Assembly: GCA_003402745.1 (NCBI GenBank)
Contig: QQND01000024.1
Coordinates: forward strand, 1-37,937
Direction of reading: 5' to 3'
From: Verrucomicrobiota bacterium
GTDB lineage: Bacteria > Verrucomicrobiota > Verrucomicrobiia > Chthoniobacterales > Chthoniobacteraceae
Length of the DNA stretch: 37,937 bases
In this document: positions 25,822 to 33,993 of the stretch, one piece after another
Numbering within the stretch: position 1 is the first letter of the stretch
How the letters are laid out: every line of letters begins with the position of its first letter
The notes under the pieces: model-generated
Seen by the model: the letters and a program-made list of their open reading frames with translations, nothing else
Database searches by the model: none
What the model was told of the DNA's origin: nothing
Translations under genes and position numbers: made by a program

Positions 25822-26565
25822 TCACAGCTTCCAGAGCGCGCGTTTGCGCATCCCAAAGTCGCTAAACTCCCCCGGAGAAACCCGGCTGATGTACATCGTG
25901 GTGCTGATCACCCCAAAGAAGGTGAGCGCGAATACCCCCACCACCAGCCAGGCAGGCATGCCGTGGCCGGCGGCGATGGCTTCAAAAAAAGTGCTCCATG
26001 ACGTCACCGGGGCGGGCGCGTGCAAAAAAATCTTGGTCAACCAAGCGCCCAGAATCAGGATAAAGAGGTACACATAATTCCTCTTGAGCCTCCGCCCCAA
26101 GGCCTCGAATTTCGTGATTTTAAAGGACGGCATGAGCAGATCTTCGCAGAGAATTTTCTGCCAGTCTCCCTGCAAAAACTGAGCGCTTTGCAGAACCATG
26201 GGCACCAAAAAATGTGCCTCTAAAAGCCGCACCCGGGCGCGAAACGCATCGTAGAAGCGATACCTCCGCGCCTCAATCCACAGCAGGATCCAGACGACGG
26301 CGATGTTAAAAAAGAAAATCCCGTGCGGCACGTCGCGGATGGAAAACGCAACGGTGAACACGGTGGAGGTCACCGTGATCGCCCAGTTTGTGGTGGCGTC
26401 CAACCGCGTGCGCCAAGCCATGATCCGACCCAACTCACCCCGGTAAAAATGAGACATGGCGTTGACATAGGCGGGGTCCAAATGAGGGGATCCCGCACCC
26501 GCACCCGCAAGATGCGGCGCCTTCGTTTCTCCAGTATCCTGCATGGGTTCCATGGCGCCCGGCAT
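25822..26565 (-). CDS. DUF2270 family membrane protein
   Basis: A 247-residue protein of unknown function. The family signature is H-F-Y-R-G-E-L-G-R-I near residue 40, followed by R-L-D-A-T-T-N-W-A-I. Two membrane segments follow closely (about 60-95). A cytoplasmic helical region holds E-A-R-R-Y-R-F-Y-D-A-F-R-A-R-V-R-L-L-E, and two more hydrophobic segments (about 165-185 and 205-230) lie near the C terminus. Several in-frame ATG codons make the exact start uncertain; residue 5 (M-E-P-M-Q-D) is an alternative. It lies between mazG and the rhomboid-like gene on the same strand. Confidence 0.85.
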   Translation of the reverse strand: MPGAMEPMQDTGETKAPHLAGAGAGSPHLDPAYVNAMSHFYRGELGRIMAWRTRLDATTNWAITVTSTVFTVAFSIRDVPHGIFFFNIAVVWILLWIEARRYRFYDAFRARVRLLEAHFLVPMVLQSAQFLQGDWQKILCEDLLMPSFKITKFEALGRRLKRNYVYLFILILGAWLTKIFLHAPAPVTSWSTFFEAIAAGHGMPAWLVVGVFALTFFGVISTTMYISRVSPGEFSDFGMRKRALWKL

Positions 26566-26641
26566 CTCAACACCCCCCCTTTACCCGCGGTTCCCGCCGT
26601 TCCAGCCCCAGCGCACAGCCGTCGGGATTCGCTCTCATAGA

Positions 26642-27514
26642 TCACCTGGGCGGATCCTTGCGTAAAAGCACCTCCCGCGCCTCCTCCAACTGGGCCTTCT
26701 CCGCTTCCGTCAGGCTGGCCAGCCCGGTGCGCCCGATCTTTTCCAAAACCGTGTCGATCATCGCGATCGCGTCCGGTTCCTGCCGCACCACACGAAAGGC
26801 CGACGGGGCTGGGGCAGCCGAGGAAACCGCCTTCTTTTGCACAGGCGCAGCGGGCAGCACCCGAAGCGGCTTGCGCTTAAAAGCGCTGAGCAGCCCGGGC
26901 ATTTCCCAGCGGCCCTGCTGCAGCCGCACGTAAGCAAAAGCAAAGCCTGCCGAGGCCAGCGAGTGAATCAGTTGCCCCCACGCGTGCTCGGCCACGCAGC
27001 TCAAGAGCTGGATCCCTAGAAAAATCAAAGCGGTCCACTTTGCCGAGAGCCCGAAAAGCAGGGTCACACTGGGAGCCATCGTCGCAAAAGCCACAAACAA
27101 GGCGAACGTACCGGGCAAACCCACCCACTGCGTGGCAAAAAGCAGGCCCGCCGCAACCCCCGCCACGGGCGGAGCAAGCACGATGCCCAGACACAGCTTG
27201 AGAAAAATCCGGCGCCCAAAATAAGCCTCCAGCTCCCTCCCGAACCACCAGAGCATCAGCATGTCCAACGCCAGCGAAAGCGAGGGCGGATTCCATAAAA
27301 CATAGGACACCACACGCCACACCTCCCCCCGCTGCAGGACCGCCTCGCTCGAAAACTGCAGCAGCGCCGCCCAGTGGTGGTTCAAGGCAAGGGCCGCGGT
27401 CGTTAAAAGCATCGACACGATGGAGCCGCCCACCAGCGCCAGAGGAGCGCTGACAGGATGACCGGCCACTTCAAACCAGGGGCCCCGGTCTTCGGCTGTG
27501 TGTCCACCAATCAT
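26642..27514 (-). CDS. rhomboid-fold membrane protein lacking the catalytic serine (pseudo-rhomboid)
   Basis: A 290-residue protein read from the ATG at 27514, because the 86 codons upstream look non-coding. It has the rhomboid layout: R-G-E-V-W-R-V-V-S-Y (the W-R motif, 62-71), a long hydrophobic helix with W-W-F-G-R-E-L-E, and five to six membrane segments to about 198. The active-site G-x-S-G motif reads G-L-P-G-T (132-136), so the serine is replaced by Pro. The TM6 His184 is kept (L-I-H-S-L-A-S-A-G). The cytoplasmic tail ends with a D-x-V-L-E-K-I-x-x-x-G-L-A-S-L-T block like the DUF6576 tail of bacterial rhomboids. It probably binds but does not cut membrane proteins, as iRhoms do. Confidence 0.8.
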   Translation of the reverse strand: MIGGHTAEDRGPWFEVAGHPVSAPLALVGGSIVSMLLTTAALALNHHWAALLQFSSEAVLQRGEVWRVVSYVLWNPPSLSLALDMLMLWWFGRELEAYFGRRIFLKLCLGIVLAPPVAGVAAGLLFATQWVGLPGTFALFVAFATMAPSVTLLFGLSAKWTALIFLGIQLLSCVAEHAWGQLIHSLASAGFAFAYVRLQQGRWEMPGLLSAFKRKPLRVLPAAPVQKKAVSSAAPAPSAFRVVRQEPDAIAMIDTVLEKIGRTGLASLTEAEKAQLEEAREVLLRKDPPR

Positions 27515-27656
27515 TGTTTGAATGAAGATAGCACAGGGGGGCAGCAGCCGCACCCTAGAAAAAGAACGAGATTCACTGCCCCCTCCCCCCTTCCCCGGAC
27601 ACCCCACACATACGCCCCGTTCGCTCCAAAGGTGTGCCACCTGCCGGGCGCACCAC

Positions 27657-27699
27657 AAAAAAGGGGCCGGTGGCAAGGCTTCCGCCCACCACCGGCCCC
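27657..27699 (-). terminator. Rho-independent terminator of the minus-strand amt-glnK operon
   Basis: An 11-bp perfect GC-rich stem (GGGGCCGGTGG at 27663-27673 with its complement at 27689-27699) precedes, on the minus strand, six T residues (A run at 27657-27662). It lies about 24 bases after the glnK stop. Confidence 0.9.
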
Positions 27700-27722
27700 C
27701 CCGCTGCGCGTCCGCCCGTTCC

Positions 27723-28112
<390 letters not shown>

Positions 28113-28134
28113 TCAATAAACAGGGAAAAGCCGT

Positions 28135-29754
28135 TTACAACAAATACCCCTCTTCCCCGTGTTCGCTGATGTCCAACCCGGCGTCTTCCACTTCCGAGGT
28201 CGGGCGCAGGCCGATCACCAACTTGACCACCAGGCCGATCACCACCGTGGCAACCACCGAGATCACCAGCGTGAGCGCAATCGCCTTGCACTGCACTCCC
28301 ACCAGACCGCCGTTGGCGACTAGGTCCGCCAGTCCGTTTCCGGGCGTGTCTGCGGTCTTCGCGGCGGTGACCGCCGTGTCCAGGTTGGCGTTCGAAGCCT
28401 TGTCGGCAAACACGCCGGTCAAGATCGCTCCCAAGGTGCCGCCCACAGCGTGGACGCCGAAGGTGTCCAAGGCGTCGTCGTAACCAAACTTCGCCTTGAG
28501 GTGCATCACAAAGAGGTAGGGCACCACGGCGGCAGCCACGCCGATCAGCACCGCCCCCGTCGTACCGACAAACCCGCAGGCCGGCGTAATAACCACCAGA
28601 CCGGCAACCGCACCCGAGCAAAACCCGAGAATCGAAGCGTGACCGCGGAGCACGCGCTCCATCAGTGCCCACACAAAGGAGGCTGTCGCTGCCGCCAGCG
28701 TTGTCGTTGTAAAGGCGTTTGCAGCCACGCCGTCGGCGGCCAGAGCGGAGCCGGCGTTGAAGCCGTACCAGCCCACCCAAAGCATCCCCGTGCCGACCAT
28801 ACAGAGCACCATCGAATGGGGAGCCATGCGCTCCTTGCCGAAGCCCAGGCGCTTGCCAACCATCATGCAGAGCACAAGAGCGCTCCAGCCCGAGGTCATG
28901 TGCACCACCGTGCCGCCGGCGAAATCAATCGCGGGAATCGCCGCGTCCTTGTTCCAAACGCCGTTCATGAAGCCCGTCACGCCCCACACCATGTGCGCCA
29001 TCGGGAAGTAAACCAAGAACATCCATGCTCCGATAAAAGTCATCACCGCCGTAAACTTCATGCGTTCCGCAATCGCACCCACGATCAGGGCCGGAGTGAT
29101 AATCGCAAACATCATCTGGTACATCGAAAACACGTTTTGCGAGATCCAGTACGAGTAGTCGGTGTTCGGTGCCGAATCGACGCCCTTCATGAAGAAAAAC
29201 TCAGACCCCCCCAGGAAGGGACTTTCGAAATTCTTGCCGAAAACAAGGCTGTACCCAAACGCCCACCAGAGCAGCGTCACCATGCCGGCGCAGCCCAAAC
29301 ACTGGGCAAGCACGCTAAGCACATTCTTTTTGCGGACCAACCCGCCGTAAAAGAGCGCCAAACCCGGCAGCGTCATGAACAGCACCAGCGCTGCGGACGT
29401 CATCATCCACGCGTTGTGCCCGGGACCCGCCACCCCAAGCGTGCTTTGCTTGAAGCCTTCCGGAAAGACCTCCTCCTCTTCGCCTTTGTCGTTTTTCTTT
29501 TTCACCTTCAGCGCTTTGAAGGCTTCCTCGGGGTTGGTATTCTGAAGGTATGCCTCCAGAGCGTTGATCCGCATCTCCAAGGTCGCCTCCACGGGGGCGG
29601 CCTCAGCGGCGGAAGGAGCCGCTGCGGGAGCTGCCGCTGCCGGAGGTGCTGCCGCGGGAGGGGCTGCAGGGGCGGCATCCTGTGCGCGGGCAGGGGTGAG
29701 GCTGAGGGCGGCTAGGCACGCGGCCAGCACTGCGATTCTGGGCATTCTTATCAT
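28135..29754 (-). CDS. amtB: ammonium transporter, AmtB type, with extended periplasmic N terminus
   Basis: A 539-residue Amt/Rh channel. A signal peptide (about 1-25) is followed by an Ala/Pro-rich stretch (26-55) and a charged helical segment (56-105) before the 11-helix channel. The channel has L-F-Y-G-G-L-V-R-K-K-N-V-L-S at 134-147, like E. coli AmtB. The twin pore histidines are His285 (G-G-T-V-V-H-M) and His435 (D-T-F-G-V-H-A-V-G-G), 150 residues apart as in AmtB His168/His318. It conducts ammonium into the cell and is closed by GlnK, encoded just downstream. The ~100-residue extension is unusual. A second ATG lies three codons inside. A sigma-54-like promoter lies about 110 bases upstream. 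Confidence 0.95.
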   Translation of the reverse strand: MIRMPRIAVLAACLAALSLTPARAQDAAPAAPPAAAPPAAAAPAAAPSAAEAAPVEATLEMRINALEAYLQNTNPEEAFKALKVKKKNDKGEEEEVFPEGFKQSTLGVAGPGHNAWMMTSAALVLFMTLPGLALFYGGLVRKKNVLSVLAQCLGCAGMVTLLWWAFGYSLVFGKNFESPFLGGSEFFFMKGVDSAPNTDYSYWISQNVFSMYQMMFAIITPALIVGAIAERMKFTAVMTFIGAWMFLVYFPMAHMVWGVTGFMNGVWNKDAAIPAIDFAGGTVVHMTSGWSALVLCMMVGKRLGFGKERMAPHSMVLCMVGTGMLWVGWYGFNAGSALAADGVAANAFTTTTLAAATASFVWALMERVLRGHASILGFCSGAVAGLVVITPACGFVGTTGAVLIGVAAAVVPYLFVMHLKAKFGYDDALDTFGVHAVGGTLGAILTGVFADKASNANLDTAVTAAKTADTPGNGLADLVANGGLVGVQCKAIALTLVISVVATVVIGLVVKLVIGLRPTSEVEDAGLDISEHGEEGYLL

Positions 29755-29874
29755 ACTTTAAGGAAGGTTAATGGTACTTACTCCGACTTGCTGCGCGCCC
29801 CCCTCACTCGAAGGGGACGCTCGACTTCCGGCCGCCGCCTTGAAAGCGAGACCAGCGTTACACCCCACCCCTAT

Positions 29875-29890
29875 AGCGAAAGCCGTGCCA
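29875..29890 (-). promoter_or_regulatory. sigma-54-type -24/-12 promoter for the minus-strand amtB
   Basis: On the minus strand the sequence is TGGCACGGCTTTCGCT. The GG and GC elements are exactly 12 bases apart, as in the RpoN consensus TGGCAC-N5-TTGC, with one mismatch in the -12 box (TCGC for TTGC). The start site would be near 29865, about 110 bases before the amtB ATG. Ammonium transporter operons are classic RpoN/NtrC targets. Confidence 0.7.
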
Positions 29891-30116
29891 ACCCAGGTAA
29901 ACCCCTTGAAATCAGACTAGAATCCGAAATCAGCCCGCCTAAAACAGCCCCAGCGTGTGCGTAAAATCAGGCATGTGTTCAAATTTCAACAGTCGCCAGC
30001 CCGCCGCTCCTCCGCTGGTTAATTTACAACAGGTTGCTCGATAGTCCGCCGCCAAAAAACGGCTGCCCACCCGCAAAATATACTTAAATTGTTCTCTTAA
30101 TTGTACTTACTAATTA

Positions 30117-30132
30117 TGGCACAAGCGATGCT
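30117..30132 (+). promoter_or_regulatory. sigma-54-type -24/-12 promoter for the plus-strand amt
   Basis: The sequence is TGGCACAAGCGATGCT. The -24 box TGGCAC is perfect, and the GC of the -12 box lies exactly 12 bases on (ATGC for TTGC). The predicted start near 30143 gives a leader of about 65 bases before the ATG at 30208. It mirrors the promoter on the other strand. I did not find a convincing NtrC dyad (TGCACC-N5-GGTGCA) between them. The 453-base gap 29755-30207 is otherwise non-coding, with an AT-rich stretch at 30075-30117. Confidence 0.7.
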
Positions 30133-30207
30133 TCATGTGTCGCAAGGCAAGCCCTCCGGGTAAAACCCAGGAAAGCCTGCCCGACCAACCGTAATCCCAT
30201 ACACACC

Positions 30208-32064
30208 ATGAAAACCCTGACGCGCAACACCCTCGCGCCTCTCGCCGCCGTTCTGGCCTGGCTCGCCGTTCCTTTCGGGTCGGCCTCCGCCCAGGACGCC
30301 GCTCCGAAGCCCGAAGCCGCCCCGCCAGCAGCCACTGCCCCAGCAGCCACTGCCCCGCCACCGGCCACTGCCCCAGCAGCGCCTGCCGAACCGGAGAAGC
30401 CCAAAGATCCGGTGGCGGACCCTCTGGGTTATTTGCCGGGGCTTAACGGCGGCACCAAGCTGGACCTCCAGTGGCCCGTGCCGGCGGAGTCCAAATCCGT
30501 CAACCCCGACGGGAAGGACGAAGTCTCCATGGAGGAGCTCGTCAACAACGTCGCTCACAACAAAGTGTCCATCAACATGGTCTGGGTGCTCCTGACTGGG
30601 TTTATGGTCATGTTCATGCAGGCGGGTTTCGCGCTTGTGGAAACCGGCCTTTGCCGCGCCAAACACGCGGCGCACGTCATGGCCACCAACCTGCTGATTT
30701 ATCCTTTGGGGATGATCGGTTTTTGGGTGTGCGGCTTCGCCTTCATGTTTGGCGGGTACTTCAACGGCCCGGTTGCCATCGGCTGGCAGCCTCCCTTCGG
30801 CCAAGGCCTGCAGCTACTCAACGGTGAGTTTTCCATCGAGCTCTTTGGAAAACCTTTCGGTCTATTGGGCACCAAAGGATTCTTCCTCAGCAATGACTTT
30901 CTAGACACGGCTGTTTTCGCCCTGTTTCTCTTCCAGATGGTATTTATGGATACCACGGCGACCATCCCCACTGGGTCCATGGCCGAACGCTGGAACTTCA
31001 AGAACTTCATCATTTACGGTTTATGGGTCGGCTCCCTGTGCTACCCCATTTACGGCAACTGGGTGTGGGGCGGCGGCTGGCTGGCCCAGCTGGGCATCAA
31101 CTTTGGACTCGGGCACGGACACGTGGACTTTGCGGGCTCTTCCGTAGTCCACATGACCGGCGGGGTGCTGGCCCTCATCGGGAGCATCATCATCGGCCCA
31201 CGCTTGGGCAAGTACGGGCCTGACGGCAAGCCTCGTGCGATTCCCGGCCACAACGTCCCCTATGTTCTCCTGGGGACCTTCATCCTCGCCTTCGGCTGGT
31301 TCGGGTTTAACCCGGGTTCCACACTCGCGGGAACCGACAACCATGCGTCCATTGTCGCCGTGAACACCATGCTTGCCTCTGCCGGTGGGGCTCTGGCCAC
31401 CACACTCTGGCTCTACCTGACCACCGGGAAGCCCGACCCAACCATGATTTGCAACGGCATGCTCGCCGGTCTGGTCGCCATCACCGCCCCCTGCGCCTTC
31501 GTGAGCTCCCTCGCAGCCGTCCTGATCGGCCTGATCTCAGGCGTCCTCGTCGTACTCTCAGTGAACTTCTGGGACCGCGTAATGCGCATCGACGACCCCG
31601 TCGGCGCCATTTCCGTGCACGGCGTCTGCGGTGCGTTTGGCGTGCTCTCCGTGGGCATCTTCTCCAACGGCTCCTACGGCGCCGGATGGGGAGGCGTGCA
31701 CACTTTGCTCAAAGATGGAGCGATCCAAACTGTCCTCAACGACGGCACCCCGGAAATGCTCAAAAAATACGCGGAACTCACCGGCGCTGGCTGGACGGAC
31801 CAAGGAGTAACGGGAATTCTCGGGCCCCTTTTTGGCGGCAACTACGCGGACTGGGGCCAACTGAGCGCCTCAGCCATCGGCGTCGTCGCAAACATTGTGT
31901 TTGTCGTCATCGCCGGCGTTGTCTGGTTCAAGCTCTCAAACTTGATCTTCCCGCTACGCAGCAGCAAGCAGGATGAAATGGACGGCCTGGACATGCCGGA
32001 AATGGGCGTTGAAGCCTACCCCGATTTCCACCTCTCAGACCGCACTTCTCCCTCTGTCCACTGA
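30208..32064 (+). CDS. amt: ammonium transporter, cyanobacterial/plant AMT1-like type, with extended N terminus
   Basis: A 618-residue Amt channel that is a different branch from its neighbour. A signal peptide (1-29, ending S-A-S-A-Q) precedes an Ala/Pro/Thr-rich repeat region (30-62) and a polar segment to about 110. The channel begins with M-Q-A-G-F-A-L-V-E-T-G-L-C-R-A-K-H at 137-153, the form seen in cyanobacterial and plant AMT1 proteins. Pore histidines are His315 (S-S-V-V-H-M-T-G-G) and His471 (I-S-V-H-G-V-C-G). A long insertion near residues 485-540 separates late helices. The C-terminal cytoplasmic tail (D-E-M-D-G-L-D-M-P-E-M-G-V-E-A-Y) is the regulatory region that touches PII. A glnK gene follows after 65 bases. 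Confidence 0.95.
   Translation: MKTLTRNTLAPLAAVLAWLAVPFGSASAQDAAPKPEAAPPAATAPAATAPPPATAPAAPAEPEKPKDPVADPLGYLPGLNGGTKLDLQWPVPAESKSVNPDGKDEVSMEELVNNVAHNKVSINMVWVLLTGFMVMFMQAGFALVETGLCRAKHAAHVMATNLLIYPLGMIGFWVCGFAFMFGGYFNGPVAIGWQPPFGQGLQLLNGEFSIELFGKPFGLLGTKGFFLSNDFLDTAVFALFLFQMVFMDTTATIPTGSMAERWNFKNFIIYGLWVGSLCYPIYGNWVWGGGWLAQLGINFGLGHGHVDFAGSSVVHMTGGVLALIGSIIIGPRLGKYGPDGKPRAIPGHNVPYVLLGTFILAFGWFGFNPGSTLAGTDNHASIVAVNTMLASAGGALATTLWLYLTTGKPDPTMICNGMLAGLVAITAPCAFVSSLAAVLIGLISGVLVVLSVNFWDRVMRIDDPVGAISVHGVCGAFGVLSVGIFSNGSYGAGWGGVHTLLKDGAIQTVLNDGTPEMLKKYAELTGAGWTDQGVTGILGPLFGGNYADWGQLSASAIGVVANIVFVVIAGVVWFKLSNLIFPLRSSKQDEMDGLDMPEMGVEAYPDFHLSDRTSPSVH
30325..30372 (+). repeat. 15-bp degenerate tandem repeat in the amt N-terminal extension
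   Basis: The unit CCAGCAGCCACTGCC occurs twice perfectly (30325-30339, 30340-30354) and once as an 18-base variant (30355-30372). It encodes the P-A-A-T-A linker of the plus-strand ammonium transporter. Confidence 0.8.
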
Positions 32065-32076
32065 TGACACCATTCA

Positions 32077-32106
32077 GGGCCGGCACTTTTAACGCTGTGC
32101 CGGCCC
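32077..32106 (+). promoter_or_regulatory. intercistronic hairpin between amt and glnK
   Basis: A perfect 10-bp GC-rich stem (GGGCCGGCAC at 32077-32086 with GTGCCGGCCC at 32097-32106) and a 10-base loop. It is followed by A residues rather than T, so it is not a classical terminator. It may protect the amt mRNA end or set the ratio of Amt to GlnK. Confidence 0.6.
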
Positions 32107-32120
32107 CAAAAATGAACTAA

Positions 32121-32468
<348 letters not shown>

Positions 32469-32506
32469 CTCCCTTCAACGTCAGTAACCTGCGGACTGCC
32501 AGTTCT

Positions 32507-32542
32507 GGGGCGACGGGATCCATCTTCCGTCGCCCCCTTTTT
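32507..32542 (+). terminator. Rho-independent terminator of the plus-strand amt-glnK operon
   Basis: A perfect 10-bp stem (GGGGCGACGG at 32507-32516 with CCGTCGCCCC at 32527-32536) with a 10-base loop, then C and a run of five T. It lies about 40 bases after the glnK stop. Confidence 0.88.
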
Positions 32543-32563
32543 ATCCCGCCCCGCCGTCACACC

Positions 32564-32899
32564 ATGAATCCACTTTCGATTGTTCTCGCCTCCAGTTCCC
32601 TTGGGATCTTGGTCCTCGGTGTTTTCCTCAAACGGATCAGCGACAGTCGTTCGACTGCGATGAACTGTTTTTTCGCAAGCGCCTGCCTGCTGTTTGCCGC
32701 CTACCAGTCCCTTGCCCGCACCAAACCCGAGTGGGTGTTTATGCTGCCCTTCCTCTCCTCAATGTTGTTTCTTGGAAGGACCCTTGGACTCTGGTGGCGG
32801 ACGAAAAAAGAGCCTGAACTGCGCCCTCACGCGCAGTTGTTGACCGCCGCGACTTCCATCTGTCTCGTCGCAACGTTGAGTGCTTGGTTCCTGAAATAA
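32564..32899 (+). CDS. small hypothetical membrane protein
   Basis: A 111-residue protein with about four hydrophobic segments (roughly 3-22, 32-50, 56-74 and 91-110), separated by short basic loops such as K-R-I-S-D-S-R and W-W-R-T-K-K-E-P-E. I do not recognise a family. It starts with ATG about 20 bases after the amt-glnK terminator and ends 63 bases before the convergent DUF1080 gene. The base composition and clean membrane pattern support a real gene. Confidence 0.65.
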   Translation: MNPLSIVLASSSLGILVLGVFLKRISDSRSTAMNCFFASACLLFAAYQSLARTKPEWVFMLPFLSSMLFLGRTLGLWWRTKKEPELRPHAQLLTAATSICLVATLSAWFLK

Positions 32900-32962
32900 T
32901 CTGCAGCCCCAATGCCTGCAGTGAGTTGCAACGCCTCCACTGCGACCTCCCTCCAACAGCGG

Positions 32963-33727
32963 CTACTTGGGCGGCGCAGCTGCAGCTTTTTTCTTCCCCT
33001 CGACGAAATTCCGTTCCTTTTCCAGCATCGCCTCGGGCACCGGAGCCGGGGTGATGTTTTCGCTGACCAGCGCCTCTGCTGCAGGAATGGAGCGCAGCTT
33101 AAAACTGCGGTACCAGACAAGATCACCGTGATCTTGGAGGCTTAGAAAAGCGCCCCTCGCGTTCAAGTCACCGCCTCGGATTCGCAGCAACTCAACTTCC
33201 GTCGCCCACTTGGAATCGCCGTAGTCAAAGTCTACAACCTTCTCACCATTAAGCCAGTGCTGGATCACGCTGCCCTTGCATACGATGCGCCCCTCGTTCC
33301 ATTCCCCCTGCGGGCGTGTGGCGTCCTTGGCCGGGGGCATGCAAAAATAGAGCGACGCGGCGCTGGTGCGGGGATTCTTTCCATCGCCGTGCATCTGGTT
33401 ATGGAGGACTTGATACTCATACTGGCCAGGCCGGTAGTAGACGCCACTGTTGCCCTTCTCAGAAATCTTCCATTCAAACTGGAGTTCAAAATCGTCCGGG
33501 ATCGGCTTGGCCTTGTAGACAAGGCTGCCGCCCTTGTCCTTGCGGAAGAGGGCACCATCATCCGGCGCCCAGTTTCCCTTGCTTTCCCAACCAGTCAGAT
33601 CAGATCCGTTGAAAAGCAGTTCGAAGCCTTTGGCTTTCTCCATTTCAGAGAGCGAATTCTGGGCAAATCCCGAGAAGGGAAACAGTGCCACACAGGAAGC
33701 AAGGCAGGAGAGGACGTAAAGTTTCAT
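32963..33727 (-). CDS. DUF1080 / 3-keto-disaccharide hydrolase domain protein, exported
   Basis: A 254-residue secreted protein with a concanavalin-like jelly-roll (DUF1080). The frame extends to 33757, but the ATG at 33727 gives a good signal peptide (M-K-L-Y-V-L-S to S-G-F-A-Q). Hallmarks are F-E-L-L-F-N-G-S-D-L-T-G-W, L-Q-F-E-W-K-I-S-E-K-G-N-S-G-V-Y-Y-R and the E-Y-Q-V-L segment, followed by G-E-W-N-E and a late L-Q-D-H-G. Members cleave 3-keto-glucosides in the periplasm and are very numerous in Verrucomicrobia and Planctomycetes. A Lys/Ala/Pro tail follows the domain. Confidence 0.9.
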   Translation of the reverse strand: MKLYVLSCLASCVALFPFSGFAQNSLSEMEKAKGFELLFNGSDLTGWESKGNWAPDDGALFRKDKGGSLVYKAKPIPDDFELQFEWKISEKGNSGVYYRPGQYEYQVLHNQMHGDGKNPRTSAASLYFCMPPAKDATRPQGEWNEGRIVCKGSVIQHWLNGEKVVDFDYGDSKWATEVELLRIRGGDLNARGAFLSLQDHGDLVWYRSFKLRSIPAAEALVSENITPAPVPEAMLEKERNFVEGKKKAAAAPPK

Positions 33728-33993
33728 AAGGGGGGAACGCGCAATTTGAAAAATCAATAACGGGTTTTGGATGGATGCCCGAGCCTAAAATTAAATGGCA
33801 CTGGATGCTTCCTGTATAGGCAAAACCTCCCCGCGCTAAAGTGATTTTAAGTCCTTATCGCCGCCACTCCTCCCGGCATTGACACCGGAAGAACAACGGT
33901 AGCGAATTACGGAAAACACATTGAGTCGTACCCAAAAGGGGCGACCATGGAAGCATCCGTGTTTCACAGTATTGCCACCAAAGGTCCCCGCGA

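Noticed and set aside
28450-29715. 421-codon plus-strand open frame opposite amtB
   Set aside because: His/Arg-rich shadow of the conserved transporter; no motif.
29891-30116. NtrC dyad between the two sigma-54 promoters
   Set aside because: Only a weak TGTGC/GCATG arrangement near 29955-29976 was seen, not the TGCACC-N5-GGTGCA consensus.
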